NCBI RefSeq assembly: GCF_019207085.1
Contig: NZ_JAATOM010000003.1
Span: 248,001-312,000, forward strand
DNA length: 64,000 nucleotides
Direction: 5' to 3'
From: Variovorax sp. dw_308
Lineage (GTDB): Bacteria > Pseudomonadota > Gammaproteobacteria > Burkholderiales > Burkholderiaceae_C
The translations under genes were made by a program, and so were the position numbers. Shown here in pieces: positions 16,884 through 24,395 of this stretch. Each line of letters opens with the position of its first letter. Within the stretch, counting starts at the first letter, position 1. The notes beneath the pieces were generated by a model. That model was not told the DNA's origin. It did no database searches and saw nothing but the letters and a program-made list of their open reading frames with translations.

Positions 16884-17927
16884 ATGACCGTGATGCATGC
16901 CCTGACGCGAAGTGCCTCCCTTACCGACTACGAGCACGTTGCCCGTTCAGTGGGGCTCGATCCGTTTCGTATGCTGCGGATGGCCAAGCTGCCGGCTGTG
17001 GTCCTCGATGATCCGAATCTGATGATCAGTGTGGATTCGGTGGTGTGGCTGCTCGAGGAGTCGGCACGCCTGTCGGGCCAAGAGGCCTTCGGGCTGTTGC
17101 TCGCGGAAACGAGAAGCCTGGCCAACCTGGGGATCCTGGCGCTGGCAATCCGGGAAGAGCCAACGCTTCGCGCAGCATTGGAATCGTTTATTCGCTACAT
17201 GCGGCTGCACAACGCCGGCGTGCAATTGCGGCTCGAAGACGATGGCGACTTCGTGCTGGTCCATGTGGATGTGAATGTGAAGCACGAAGGCGCCTGCCGC
17301 CAGGCTGTCGAACAGGCGATGGTCGTCGTACTGCGGGTGTTGAGAGTGCTCAGTGCCGATACATTCCGGCCGCAACGGTTCTGTTTCACCCACGAGCGGC
17401 CCGCCAGCCTTGCAGTGCATCGCCGCGTGCTGGGAAGAGCCACGGATTTCTCCCAGGAATGCAACGCCATTGTTTGTCGGAGCCGCGACCTGGGTGTGCC
17501 AATCCCTGCTGCAGACCCGAAGCTGAACCGCGAGGTCAAGCGATGGCTGGAGATGCAACTGGTCAACCTCCCCGACGAGCCGGCGCAGCGGACTCGCGAG
17601 ATCGTCAGGATGCTGCTGCCCACCGGGCTTTGTTCAGTGGATCGGATTGCCCAGCATCTTGGCATGCATCGACGCACCTTGAACCGACAGCTGGCGACCC
17701 AGGGTGAGAGTGTCAAAACGATCATCAATGCTGTACGTGCCGAACTCGCCGAGGAGTACCTGGCCAACAGCAAACGCAGGTTGTACGAGGTCTCAGAACT
17801 CCTCGGCTTTTCCTCTAGCACTCACTTTTCCAGCTGGTTCCACAGTCGGTTTGGCAAGACACCCTCGGATTGGGCCGCCCGCTACCGGGAGGGCAAGGCC
17901 GCAGCGCGGCCCACCTCGCATAAGTGA
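16884..17927 (+). CDS. AraC family transcriptional regulator of the duplicated module (intact copy)
   Basis: A 347-residue OruR-type regulator: sensor domain about residues 20-225 and a double HTH at about 250-335 (RIAQHLGMHRRTLNRQLATQ and VSELLGFSSSTHFSSWFHSR). It is the only one of three copies in this region with a complete DNA-binding domain. The start at 16884 is the first ATG after the operator; the ATG at 16893 is the one conserved in all three copies and is an alternative. It lies between the divergent hydrolase and the downstream tautomerase-dioxygenase-cupin genes, each preceded by the same half-site pair, so it most likely responds to a pathway metabolite and controls both. Confidence 0.9.
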   Translation: MTVMHALTRSASLTDYEHVARSVGLDPFRMLRMAKLPAVVLDDPNLMISVDSVVWLLEESARLSGQEAFGLLLAETRSLANLGILALAIREEPTLRAALESFIRYMRLHNAGVQLRLEDDGDFVLVHVDVNVKHEGACRQAVEQAMVVVLRVLRVLSADTFRPQRFCFTHERPASLAVHRRVLGRATDFSQECNAIVCRSRDLGVPIPAADPKLNREVKRWLEMQLVNLPDEPAQRTREIVRMLLPTGLCSVDRIAQHLGMHRRTLNRQLATQGESVKTIINAVRAELAEEYLANSKRRLYEVSELLGFSSSTHFSSWFHSRFGKTPSDWAARYREGKAAARPTSHK

Positions 17928-18118
17928 GAAGGGTCAGGTTCGAGGGCGTCTGAGGCGTACCTTCGTCATCCCGAGCCAGGCAGGCTAGCTGCCTGAACCT
18001 GCCGCACCCTACAACCTGACGTTGCAGATCCCGGCCTGCCCGCGATTTGTCGGCCGCACGGACTGTGCCGAAGCGCTTTCGCTACCGGCTCCCCAGCCTC
18101 GCTCCCTCCTGGCCCTGG

Positions 18119-18178
18119 TGTCCCAATATTGAACGAAATTGTCCCGCCCTTGAAATCCGTTCACGACCTCAATATCTA
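18119..18178 (+). promoter_or_regulatory. operator abutting the promoter of the tautomerase-dioxygenase-cupin operon
   Basis: Half-sites TGTCCCAA (18119-18126) and TGTCCCGC (18140-18147), 21 bp apart, end two bases before TTGAAA (18150-18155), which has a 17-bp spacer to TATCTA (18173-18178). An AraC dimer bound next to the -35 element is the classical activator geometry. The rest of 17928-18216 is AT-poorer spacer shared with copy 1. Confidence 0.65.
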
Positions 18179-18216
18179 CCATTAAGGCTCCGAACTTCCC
18201 CAACCCAGGAGCCAAC

Positions 18217-18588
18217 ATGCCCATCATCGTCTGTGAAAACCGCGTCGGCCTCAAAGCCGAAGTTAAAGCCGAGATCGCCCGCAAGGTGACGACCGCAATC
18301 CAGGAAATCATCCGGTCCCCTCTAGATCTCATCAGCGTCGTGTTCCACGATCTGGACGAGCAAAGCAGCTATCGCTCCGGAAGGCCCACCACCGATACGT
18401 TGATCTTCTGCCATCTACGGGACGGACGAAGCGACGGCGCCATTCTTTCGCTCATCAAGGAAGTGAGCGCGATATGGAGCGCCTGCACTGGTGACTCGGA
18501 GGACGACATCGAAGTCGCGGCGGCCCTCTATCCGGCAAGACACGTCGTGCGAGGCGGTGAACGCCTTGCCGAAGCGCCTCGCGTTTGA
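18217..18588 (+). CDS. tautomerase superfamily protein
   Basis: A 123-residue protein starting MPIIVCENRVGLKAEVKAEI: the N-terminal proline after Met removal is the catalytic base of the 4-oxalocrotonate tautomerase superfamily. The length suits the cis-CaaD/MSAD/tautomerase-3 size class, in which one chain holds two beta-alpha-beta units. It would isomerise an enol or dehydrate/dehalogenate a pathway intermediate. It is the first gene after the operator and promoter and 44 bp before the dioxygenase. No equivalent exists in copy 1, where this interval is replaced by unrelated sequence. Confidence 0.8.
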   Translation: MPIIVCENRVGLKAEVKAEIARKVTTAIQEIIRSPLDLISVVFHDLDEQSSYRSGRPTTDTLIFCHLRDGRSDGAILSLIKEVSAIWSACTGDSEDDIEVAAALYPARHVVRGGERLAEAPRV

Positions 18589-18632
18589 GCACATCGCGGA
18601 TCCGCCTCCTCAAACATAGATTGGAGACATAA

Positions 18633-19592
18633 ATGACAGCAACCGCCGCAACCCAAGAAACGGCTTCACAAGGCAAGCCCATGGCACCGGCCATTGTCCG
18701 GCCATCGGTGCGCCGGCATTCGATCAAGGTGGAGCTTTGCACGCCCGCCATCGGTGCCGAACTCAGCAACATCAGCTTGGCTGATGCCGCCCTCGATCCG
18801 GATGCCATTGCCGAAATCCGGGCGCTCTGGCTCAAGCACAAGGTGCTGTTCTTTCGCGATCAGGACATCTCGCCGATGGAGCAACAGAACTTTGCCCTGC
18901 AATTCGCCGAACTGGAAAGCCATCCCCTTGCTCCGAGCCATCCGGAGGCGGACAAGCTGCTGACGCTCTACCGCAATCTCGACCCGAGCAAGCCCACCTA
19001 CGTCGAGAAGACCAGCCGCGAAAACCTCTGGCATGCCGATGTCACCTTCAAGAAGGCGCCACCCCGCGGAGCGGTATTGCGCTGCGAACTGGGTCCGGAC
19101 ACCGGCGGAGACACCATTTGGTCCAACATGGTGATGGCCTATGAAAACCTGCCCGCCGCCGTCAAGCAGCGCATCGCCGGCCTGTACGCCAAGCACAGTG
19201 GCGAGCATATCTTTGGCGCGCAGTTCGCGATCGAAGACCGACACGCGATGGCCGCGAAGAACCCCGGCGCCGAGCACCCTGTTGTGCTCACCCATCCGGA
19301 GACGGGTGAAAAGGTGTTGTTCGTCAACTCGGCATTCACGACCCATTTCTCGAATTTCTTCAACTTCGAGGACTTCCGATACGGCCAGGACTTCATGCCA
19401 GAGGCTCATCATCTGATGAACTACCTGAGCTCCCAAGCCGCGATTCCGGAATACCAGGTACGTCTGAAGTGGAGAACCAACACGGTTGCCATGTGGGACA
19501 ACCTGCAAGTTCAGCACTACGCAGTGTCCGACTACGGCAATGCGCCACGAAAGATGCTGCGCGCCACCCTCACGGGCACCGAGCTGACCTGA
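18633..19592 (+). CDS. TauD/TfdA family Fe(II)/2-oxoglutarate dioxygenase, copy 2
   Basis: A 319-residue enzyme, identical to copy 1 at 8815 except Glu9 and Met17. The facial triad (HAD motif in NLWHADVTF and the His of VQHYAVSDY) and the C-terminal Arg are intact. Two base differences in 960 contrast with about 15 percent residue divergence in the cupin gene that follows, so the dioxygenase has been homogenised recently. Its ribosome site TTGGAGACATAA is the same as in copy 1. The genes before and after it are the tautomerase and the cupin, all rightward. Confidence 0.9.
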   Translation: MTATAATQETASQGKPMAPAIVRPSVRRHSIKVELCTPAIGAELSNISLADAALDPDAIAEIRALWLKHKVLFFRDQDISPMEQQNFALQFAELESHPLAPSHPEADKLLTLYRNLDPSKPTYVEKTSRENLWHADVTFKKAPPRGAVLRCELGPDTGGDTIWSNMVMAYENLPAAVKQRIAGLYAKHSGEHIFGAQFAIEDRHAMAAKNPGAEHPVVLTHPETGEKVLFVNSAFTTHFSNFFNFEDFRYGQDFMPEAHHLMNYLSSQAAIPEYQVRLKWRTNTVAMWDNLQVQHYAVSDYGNAPRKMLRATLTGTELT

Positions 19593-19615
19593 GCCCACCG
19601 GCTCCCTCGGCAAAT

Positions 19616-19648
19616 CCAGGGCACCGCCTATGCGGCGGGCAACCCTGG
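19616..19648 (+). other. intercistronic stem-loop, copy 2
   Basis: The same CCAGGG/CCCTGG hairpin with inner CCGCC/GGCGG pairs as at 9798-9830, at the same distance behind the dioxygenase stop. Identity to copy 1 ends within ten bases after it. Confidence 0.5.
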
Positions 19649-19702
19649 CACGTTCACAGATTGTTTCTCAACCCCACCTCAACCACTCCAATGGAGACAA
19701 AA

Positions 19703-20179
19703 ATGCTCTTCCAACAAGTCGATACCGCAGTCATCGATGGAGAATCCCTGCCGTGGGTACCGTTGGTGCCCTATGCAGACAAGATCCTGCTGAAGTACTT
19801 CAAGCTCGACCCGATCAAGGGCGAATGGATCGTCATGATGAAGACCCCGATGGGCGTGGAACTGCCCAAGCACCACCACACCGGTACGGTCATGGTCTAC
19901 ACGATCGAAGGCAAGTGGAAATACAAGGAACACGACTGGGTCGCCGGGCCGGGCAGCATCGTGTATGAGACGGCCGCATCGAGCCACACGTTTGAAGTCG
20001 TCGAGGCAGGCCAAAACGGAGATTCGGTCGCGCTGGTCCAGGTGTCCGGCGAACTCTTGTTCCTCGACGACAACGGGAACATCGTCGCATCCGAAAACTG
20101 GAAGACCTCGCTGAACCGCTATCTTGCCTACTGCAAGCAGCACTTCATCGAGCCGAAAGACCTCACGGCATTCAACTGA
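19703..20179 (+). CDS. cupin dioxygenase, 2,4'-dihydroxyacetophenone dioxygenase family, copy 2
   Basis: A 158-residue cupin with the same histidine cluster (LPKHHHTGTVMVYTIEG), YKEHDWVAGPGS and SSHTFEV motifs as copy 1. Changes are concentrated around residues 42-53 and 102-110, the strands that line the pocket in such cupins, for example LLVLMKVPMGVQ versus WIVMMKTPMGVE, so the two may differ in substrate. GGAG of ATGGAG at 19691 serves as ribosome site. It ends the operon; beyond it, part of its 3' end is repeated at 20521. Confidence 0.88.
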   Translation: MLFQQVDTAVIDGESLPWVPLVPYADKILLKYFKLDPIKGEWIVMMKTPMGVELPKHHHTGTVMVYTIEGKWKYKEHDWVAGPGSIVYETAASSHTFEVVEAGQNGDSVALVQVSGELLFLDDNGNIVASENWKTSLNRYLAYCKQHFIEPKDLTAFN

Positions 20180-20241
20180 TCTGATCGTACGGAGATCCTT
20201 ACGGGCACTCAGGCCCCCAGCCTGGCCCGCTGAGGCTCCTG
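20155..20241 (+). repeat. cupin 3' end, first copy of a direct repeat
   Basis: From the last eight codons of the cupin gene (KDLTAFN-stop) through CTGATCTGAT to GCTGAGGCTCCTG this stretch recurs at 20521-20603 with point changes. The 279 bp between (20242-20520) contain no gene I can support; a small frame at 20409 with a GGAG site gives no recognisable protein. Confidence 0.65.
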
Positions 20242-20520
20242 CGTCGCGTGCATTCAGCTGAACGTGCCCGCTGTTTCAGGTTAACCGTGGACGATTGAGA
20301 CGGGTACTGCGCGAGCGGCCGAGCGACAGATTTGCTTGACAGGCCAACCGGCCCCTTTGCTTCGACGACGCTGCGTCCGCGCGGCACCCGCAACTGGAGA
20401 ACAGCAGCATGGCTTTCCTGAGAGAGTGTTTGCGCGAGGTTCGCGTCGCGCGCCGCGATTGGGCGCCCGAAGAAATGGACTGGTTCCTGCAGCCCGGTGT
20501 TCGTGGCGACAGGTCGCATC

Positions 20521-20603
20521 GAAAGACCTCACCGCAGTCAACTGATCTGATGGCACGGGGATTCCATCGGCCACCCGGGTCCCCAAGCCCGCTGAGGCTC
20601 CTG
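20521..20603 (+). repeat. remnant of a third cupin copy (3' end)
   Basis: GAAAGACCTCACCGCAGTCAACTGATCTGAT reads KDLTAVN-stop in the cupin frame and is followed by the same trailer as behind copy 2. It shows that a third unit or a tandem array once stood here. It lies just before the NADH dehydrogenase gene. Confidence 0.65.
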
Positions 20604-20631
20604 ACGACATGAACCCGAACAAGGTCGCCCA

Positions 20632-22038
20632 ATGTCGCGAGCAATGAACAAGATGCTTCAACGCGGAGCGCACGCAACCGAAACCGCAACTGTTGTCACC
20701 GAGGAACGCCCCGCCCAATCGGGCACGCCCGTGCATCGCATCGTGATCGTGGGCGGTGGGGCGGGCGGGCTCGAGTTGGCCACTCAGCTGGGTGACCAAT
20801 TGGGTCACCGCGGTGCGGCACAGGTCACGCTGATCGAGAAGGCGCGCACGCATTTCTGGAAGCCGCATCTGCACGAGATCGCTGCAGGCACGGTCAATTT
20901 GCACGCGCATGCGGTCGACTATCTCGCCCAGGCGCACTGGCACGGCTTCCGCTATTGCATGGGGGAGATGACGGGCCTGGACCGGCAGCGGCGCGAGGTG
21001 CATGTGGCGCCCTACATCGACGCGGAGCAAGGCGAGCACGTCACCGGCCCGCGCGTGTTCGGCTACGACACGCTGGTCATTGCCGTGGGCAGTCTCAACA
21101 ACGACTTCGGCACGCCAGGCGTCCAGGAACACGCGATCCGGCTGGAGACGCCCGCGTTGGCGGTGCAGTTTCACCGCCGGCTCGTCAATGCATGCATGCG
21201 CGCAAACGCACAGAGCACCGCTCTTCGACCCGAACAGCTGCAGGTCGCCATCATCGGGGCCGGTGCAACGGGTGTGGAGCTGGCCGCCGAGTTGCACCAC
21301 GCCACGCGTGCCCTGGTGTCCTACGGCCTGGACCACATCGATCCTGAGCGCGACATCAGGCTCAACCTGATCGAGGCCGGTCCGCGCGTGCTGCGCGCGC
21401 TGCCCGAGCGCATCTCCGCGGCGGCCACACAGTTGCTCGAGAAGCTCGACATTCGCGTGCGGACCAGCGCCAGGGTGACCGCCGTCACCGCCGCCGGTGT
21501 GCAGCTCGCGAACGGAGAAACCATTCCCGCTGAACTGGTGGTGTGGGCTGCCGGCGTCAAAGCGCCGGCATTCCTCGCCCAACTCGACGGCCTGGAAAGC
21601 AACGACATCAACCAGCTTGTCGTCAAGCCCACGCTGCAGACCACCGGCGACGACGCCATTTTCGCCATCGGGGACTGCGCCGCCGCGCCTTGGCTCGGAC
21701 AGGACGGCAACGTGCCGCCGCGCGCGCAGGTGGCGCACCAGCAGGCCGCGCACGTGCTTCGCCAGATCACTGGTCTCTTGCGCGGCAAACCGATGAAGCC
21801 TTGGCGCTACCGCGATTTCGGCTCCCTGGTGTCACTCGGCAGGCACACGACCGTGGGCAACCTGATGGGACGGCTCGTCGGCGGCAACCTGTGGATCGAC
21901 GGCCTCTTCGCGCGCGGCATGTATATGTCGCTCTACAAGATGCACGAACTGGCCTTGCATGGTGCGTGGAAGACAGCGCTCGGTACAGCGGCGCGCTTCA
22001 TGTTCCGGCGGACAGTTGCGCGGGTGAAGCTGCATTGA
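20632..22038 (+). CDS. ndh: NADH dehydrogenase type II (NDH-2), FAD-dependent
   Basis: A membrane-peripheral flavoprotein of 468 residues that passes electrons from NADH to quinone without proton pumping. The FAD-binding motif IVIVGGGAGGLELA (about residues 37-50), the NADH-binding IIGAGATGVELAAEL (about 206-220) and the second FAD motif FAIGDCAAAPW (about 345) are intact; AQVAHQQA is the quinone-site region. Hydrophobic and amphipathic stretches at the C terminus (GGNLWIDGLFARGMYMSLYK) anchor it. Start among ATGs at 20632, 20644 and 20653 is uncertain. It is not part of the catabolic module by orientation alone, and the LysR gene is convergent. Confidence 0.92.
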   Translation: MSRAMNKMLQRGAHATETATVVTEERPAQSGTPVHRIVIVGGGAGGLELATQLGDQLGHRGAAQVTLIEKARTHFWKPHLHEIAAGTVNLHAHAVDYLAQAHWHGFRYCMGEMTGLDRQRREVHVAPYIDAEQGEHVTGPRVFGYDTLVIAVGSLNNDFGTPGVQEHAIRLETPALAVQFHRRLVNACMRANAQSTALRPEQLQVAIIGAGATGVELAAELHHATRALVSYGLDHIDPERDIRLNLIEAGPRVLRALPERISAAATQLLEKLDIRVRTSARVTAVTAAGVQLANGETIPAELVVWAAGVKAPAFLAQLDGLESNDINQLVVKPTLQTTGDDAIFAIGDCAAAPWLGQDGNVPPRAQVAHQQAAHVLRQITGLLRGKPMKPWRYRDFGSLVSLGRHTTVGNLMGRLVGGNLWIDGLFARGMYMSLYKMHELALHGAWKTALGTAARFMFRRTVARVKLH

Positions 22039-22166
22039 TGCAACGACTCACCACAAGACCGGCGACACACTCGCCAGTCGCTCAGATCCAGCCTCCGGTT
22101 TTGGCCGCTCCCCGTCGTGTATTCGCATCTGAAGACGACGAGCGCCAAGACGCGGATAAGGCCGCC

Positions 22167-23099
22167 CTAAGACTCCCGCAGACGATTGGGATCTGACGCC
22201 TCGCAACGCGAGACGAAGCGCTGCAGGCTGTTCGACAACTTCTTCTGACGATGGCGAATCAGGTAGAAGCGTCGCGCCAGGCGCGGCAGGGTCGTGTTCA
22301 CCAGCACCAGCCTCCGGAGCGTCAGCAGGTCCTGCACCGCGCACAGGGAGAGGCAGGTCAGGCCCAGTCCTTCGGCCGCGGCCTGCTTGATGGCCTCGGT
22401 GCTGCCGAGCTGCATCGGTTGCACCCATTGGTGCAGGTGCGGCAGCAAGGCGTGCTCGACCGCCTCACGGGTGCCGGAACCAGGCTCGCGCAGCAGCCAA
22501 CGCTGCGTGCGCAATGCCTTCAGTCCGACGCGCGCGCCGAGATCTGCGCGCATCAGCGGATGCGACGGCGCGCAGACGATAGCCAGCACGTCTTCGAGCC
22601 AGGGCTGCGCATGCAGCTCGGGCTCGTGGCAAGGGCCTTCGATCAGCCCCACGTCCACCTCGAGCCGCGCAACCGCGGTGGCGATCTCGCTGGTGTTGCC
22701 GATGGTCACGTCGATGGTGGTTGCGGGCGAGTCGCGCAGGTGGCTCGCCACCAGCGCCGGCAACAGGTAGTTGCCGATCGTCGTGCTGGCGCCCACGCGC
22801 AGGTGCGTAGCGAGTCCCATGTCCTTGTCGGCCCCGCCGGCCAGGCCGAACTGCTTCTCGATGCCCTGGGCGCCGTCCAGCACGGCCCTGGCCTGCGGCA
22901 GCAGGGCACGGCCGGTGTCGTTCAGCACCAGGCGCTTGCCGACGCGGTCGAACAGCTGCGCGTCCAGCAGGGCTTCCAGTTCATTCAGCGCGCCGCTGGT
23001 CGCCGACTGCGACAGCGCGACCTGCAGCCCTGCCGCGGTGGTGCTGCCGGTGTCAGCCACCGCCGTGAAGATGTGAAGTTGTCGCAGCGTGAGGCGCAT
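22167..23099 (-). CDS. LysR family transcriptional regulator
   Basis: A 310-residue regulator with an N-terminal winged HTH (LRQLHIFTAVADTGSTTAAG, then LSQSATSGALNELEALLDAQLFDR) and the periplasmic-binding-like effector domain (residues about 90-300). It is divergent from the YeiH-type exporter, with two dyads between them, the standard setting for a LysR regulator acting on the neighbouring gene. YeiH neighbours in other bacteria are often regulated by the LysR protein YeiE, which this resembles in context only. Confidence 0.9.
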   Translation of the reverse strand: MRLTLRQLHIFTAVADTGSTTAAGLQVALSQSATSGALNELEALLDAQLFDRVGKRLVLNDTGRALLPQARAVLDGAQGIEKQFGLAGGADKDMGLATHLRVGASTTIGNYLLPALVASHLRDSPATTIDVTIGNTSEIATAVARLEVDVGLIEGPCHEPELHAQPWLEDVLAIVCAPSHPLMRADLGARVGLKALRTQRWLLREPGSGTREAVEHALLPHLHQWVQPMQLGSTEAIKQAAAEGLGLTCLSLCAVQDLLTLRRLVLVNTTLPRLARRFYLIRHRQKKLSNSLQRFVSRCEASDPNRLRES

Positions 23100-23112
23100 G
23101 GCGAAATCCTTT

Positions 23113-23151
23113 CTACCTGATCTACAGGTAGGTTATACGGAAACTATCCGT
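23113..23151. promoter_or_regulatory. two LysR-type dyads in the regulator-exporter intergenic region
   Basis: CTACCTG-ATCTA-CAGGTAG (23113-23131) is a perfect 7-5-7 dyad containing the T-N11-A pattern of LysR boxes. ACGGA-AACTA-TCCGT (23137-23151) is a second 5-5-5 dyad; centres are 22 bp apart, about two turns, as for recognition and activation sites. Confidence 0.6.
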
Positions 23152-23187
23152 TTGTCAGATGAATCGAGATGGCTCAAAGTCCGTCCC

Positions 23188-24357
23188 ATGCAATCCGCCC
23201 TGTCGAATCCAGCCCATCCCCAACACCTCATGTCCGCCCACGCTAATGCCCTCGCGCCGTCGAATGTCGCCGCATCCCATCCATCACCGCACGGCGTGTG
23301 GCCGCGCATCAGCGGCATGTTGCCCGGCCTGGCACTGGCCGGTGGCGTGGCCCTCGTCGCCATCGAGCTTGGCAAGATCGCCTGGCTGCAAGCCAACGGC
23401 ATCAGCGCGCTGACACTGGCGATCGTGCTCGGCATGCTGGTGGGCAACACGGTCTATGCGCGCATCGCACCGGCCAGCACCGCCGGCGTCGGGTTCTCCA
23501 AGCAGAAACTGCTGCGCCTGGGCATCATCCTGTACGGCCTGCGGTTGACCTTCCAGGACATCGGCAATGTCGGCATGGCCGGCGTGGTGATCGACGCCCT
23601 GGTGCTGTGCAGCACCTTCGCGCTCTCGTGGTTCGTCGGCACCCGCGTGCTCGGCCTGGACCGCAAGACCGCCATGCTGATCGGTGCCGGCAGTTCCATC
23701 TGCGGCGCTGCCGCGGTGATGGCGGCCGAGCCGGTGGTGCGCGGCCGCGCCGAACAGGTGACGGTGGCCGTCTCCACCGTGGTCGTGTTCGGCACGCTGG
23801 CGATGTTCCTGTACCCGGCGCTCTATCACCTGAACGAGCAATACCAGCTGATCTCGATGTCGCCCGGCGCCTACGGCATCTTCGCCGGCTCGACCATCCA
23901 CGAAGTCGCGCAAGTCGTTGCCGCCGGGCGCGCCATCAGCGAAGAAGCAGCCAACACGGCCGTGATCGCGAAGATGGTCCGGGTCATGATGCTGGCGCCG
24001 TTTCTGATCGTGCTGTCGGCCTACCTGTCGCGATCGAAGGATGCGAGCGACGTGCAGCCCCAAGGGGCGCCCGCGAAGAAGTCCGGTGGCGTCGTGATTC
24101 CCTGGTTCGCGTTCGGCTTCGTCGTGGTGGCCGGCCTGAATTCCCTGGCCATCCTGCCCAAGCCGCTCGTCGGCGTGATGGTCGAGATCGACACCGCGCT
24201 GCTCGCGATGGCGATGGCCGCACTCGGCCTGACCACCCATGCCTCGGCCATCCGCAAGGCGGGCATCAAGCCGCTGGCACTCGCGGCGCTGCTGGCCGCG
24301 TGGTTGCTGGGTGGCGGCCTCGCCATTCACTCAGGTGTCAGTGCCTTGTTCGCATAA
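23188..24357 (+). CDS. YeiH family putative sulfate/sulfite exporter
   Basis: A 389-residue polytopic membrane protein of the YeiH/UPF0324 family, with about ten spans. Landmarks are GLALAGGVALVAIELGK, the NTVYARIAPAS loop, GIILYGLRLTFQDIG, and the strongly conserved IGAGSSICGAAAVMAAEPV followed by YGIFAGSTIHEVAQVVAAG. The family is annotated as a putative sulfate exporter, but function is little tested. The start at 23188 is the first ATG beyond the LysR dyads; ATG 23230 is an alternative. Gene order LysR-YeiH is widespread; the downstream propeller gene is on the same strand, 38 bp away. Confidence 0.88.
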   Translation: MQSALSNPAHPQHLMSAHANALAPSNVAASHPSPHGVWPRISGMLPGLALAGGVALVAIELGKIAWLQANGISALTLAIVLGMLVGNTVYARIAPASTAGVGFSKQKLLRLGIILYGLRLTFQDIGNVGMAGVVIDALVLCSTFALSWFVGTRVLGLDRKTAMLIGAGSSICGAAAVMAAEPVVRGRAEQVTVAVSTVVVFGTLAMFLYPALYHLNEQYQLISMSPGAYGIFAGSTIHEVAQVVAAGRAISEEAANTAVIAKMVRVMMLAPFLIVLSAYLSRSKDASDVQPQGAPAKKSGGVVIPWFAFGFVVVAGLNSLAILPKPLVGVMVEIDTALLAMAMAALGLTTHASAIRKAGIKPLALAALLAAWLLGGGLAIHSGVSALFA

Positions 24358-24395
24358 GGCCGTGGATCCCTGCAACCGAGCTTGAAAGCCCCCGA

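Noticed and set aside
20409..20612. Small frame between the cupin and NADH dehydrogenase genes
   Set aside because: It has GGAG upstream but no family, and its second half is the repeat of the cupin 3' end; not supported as a gene.
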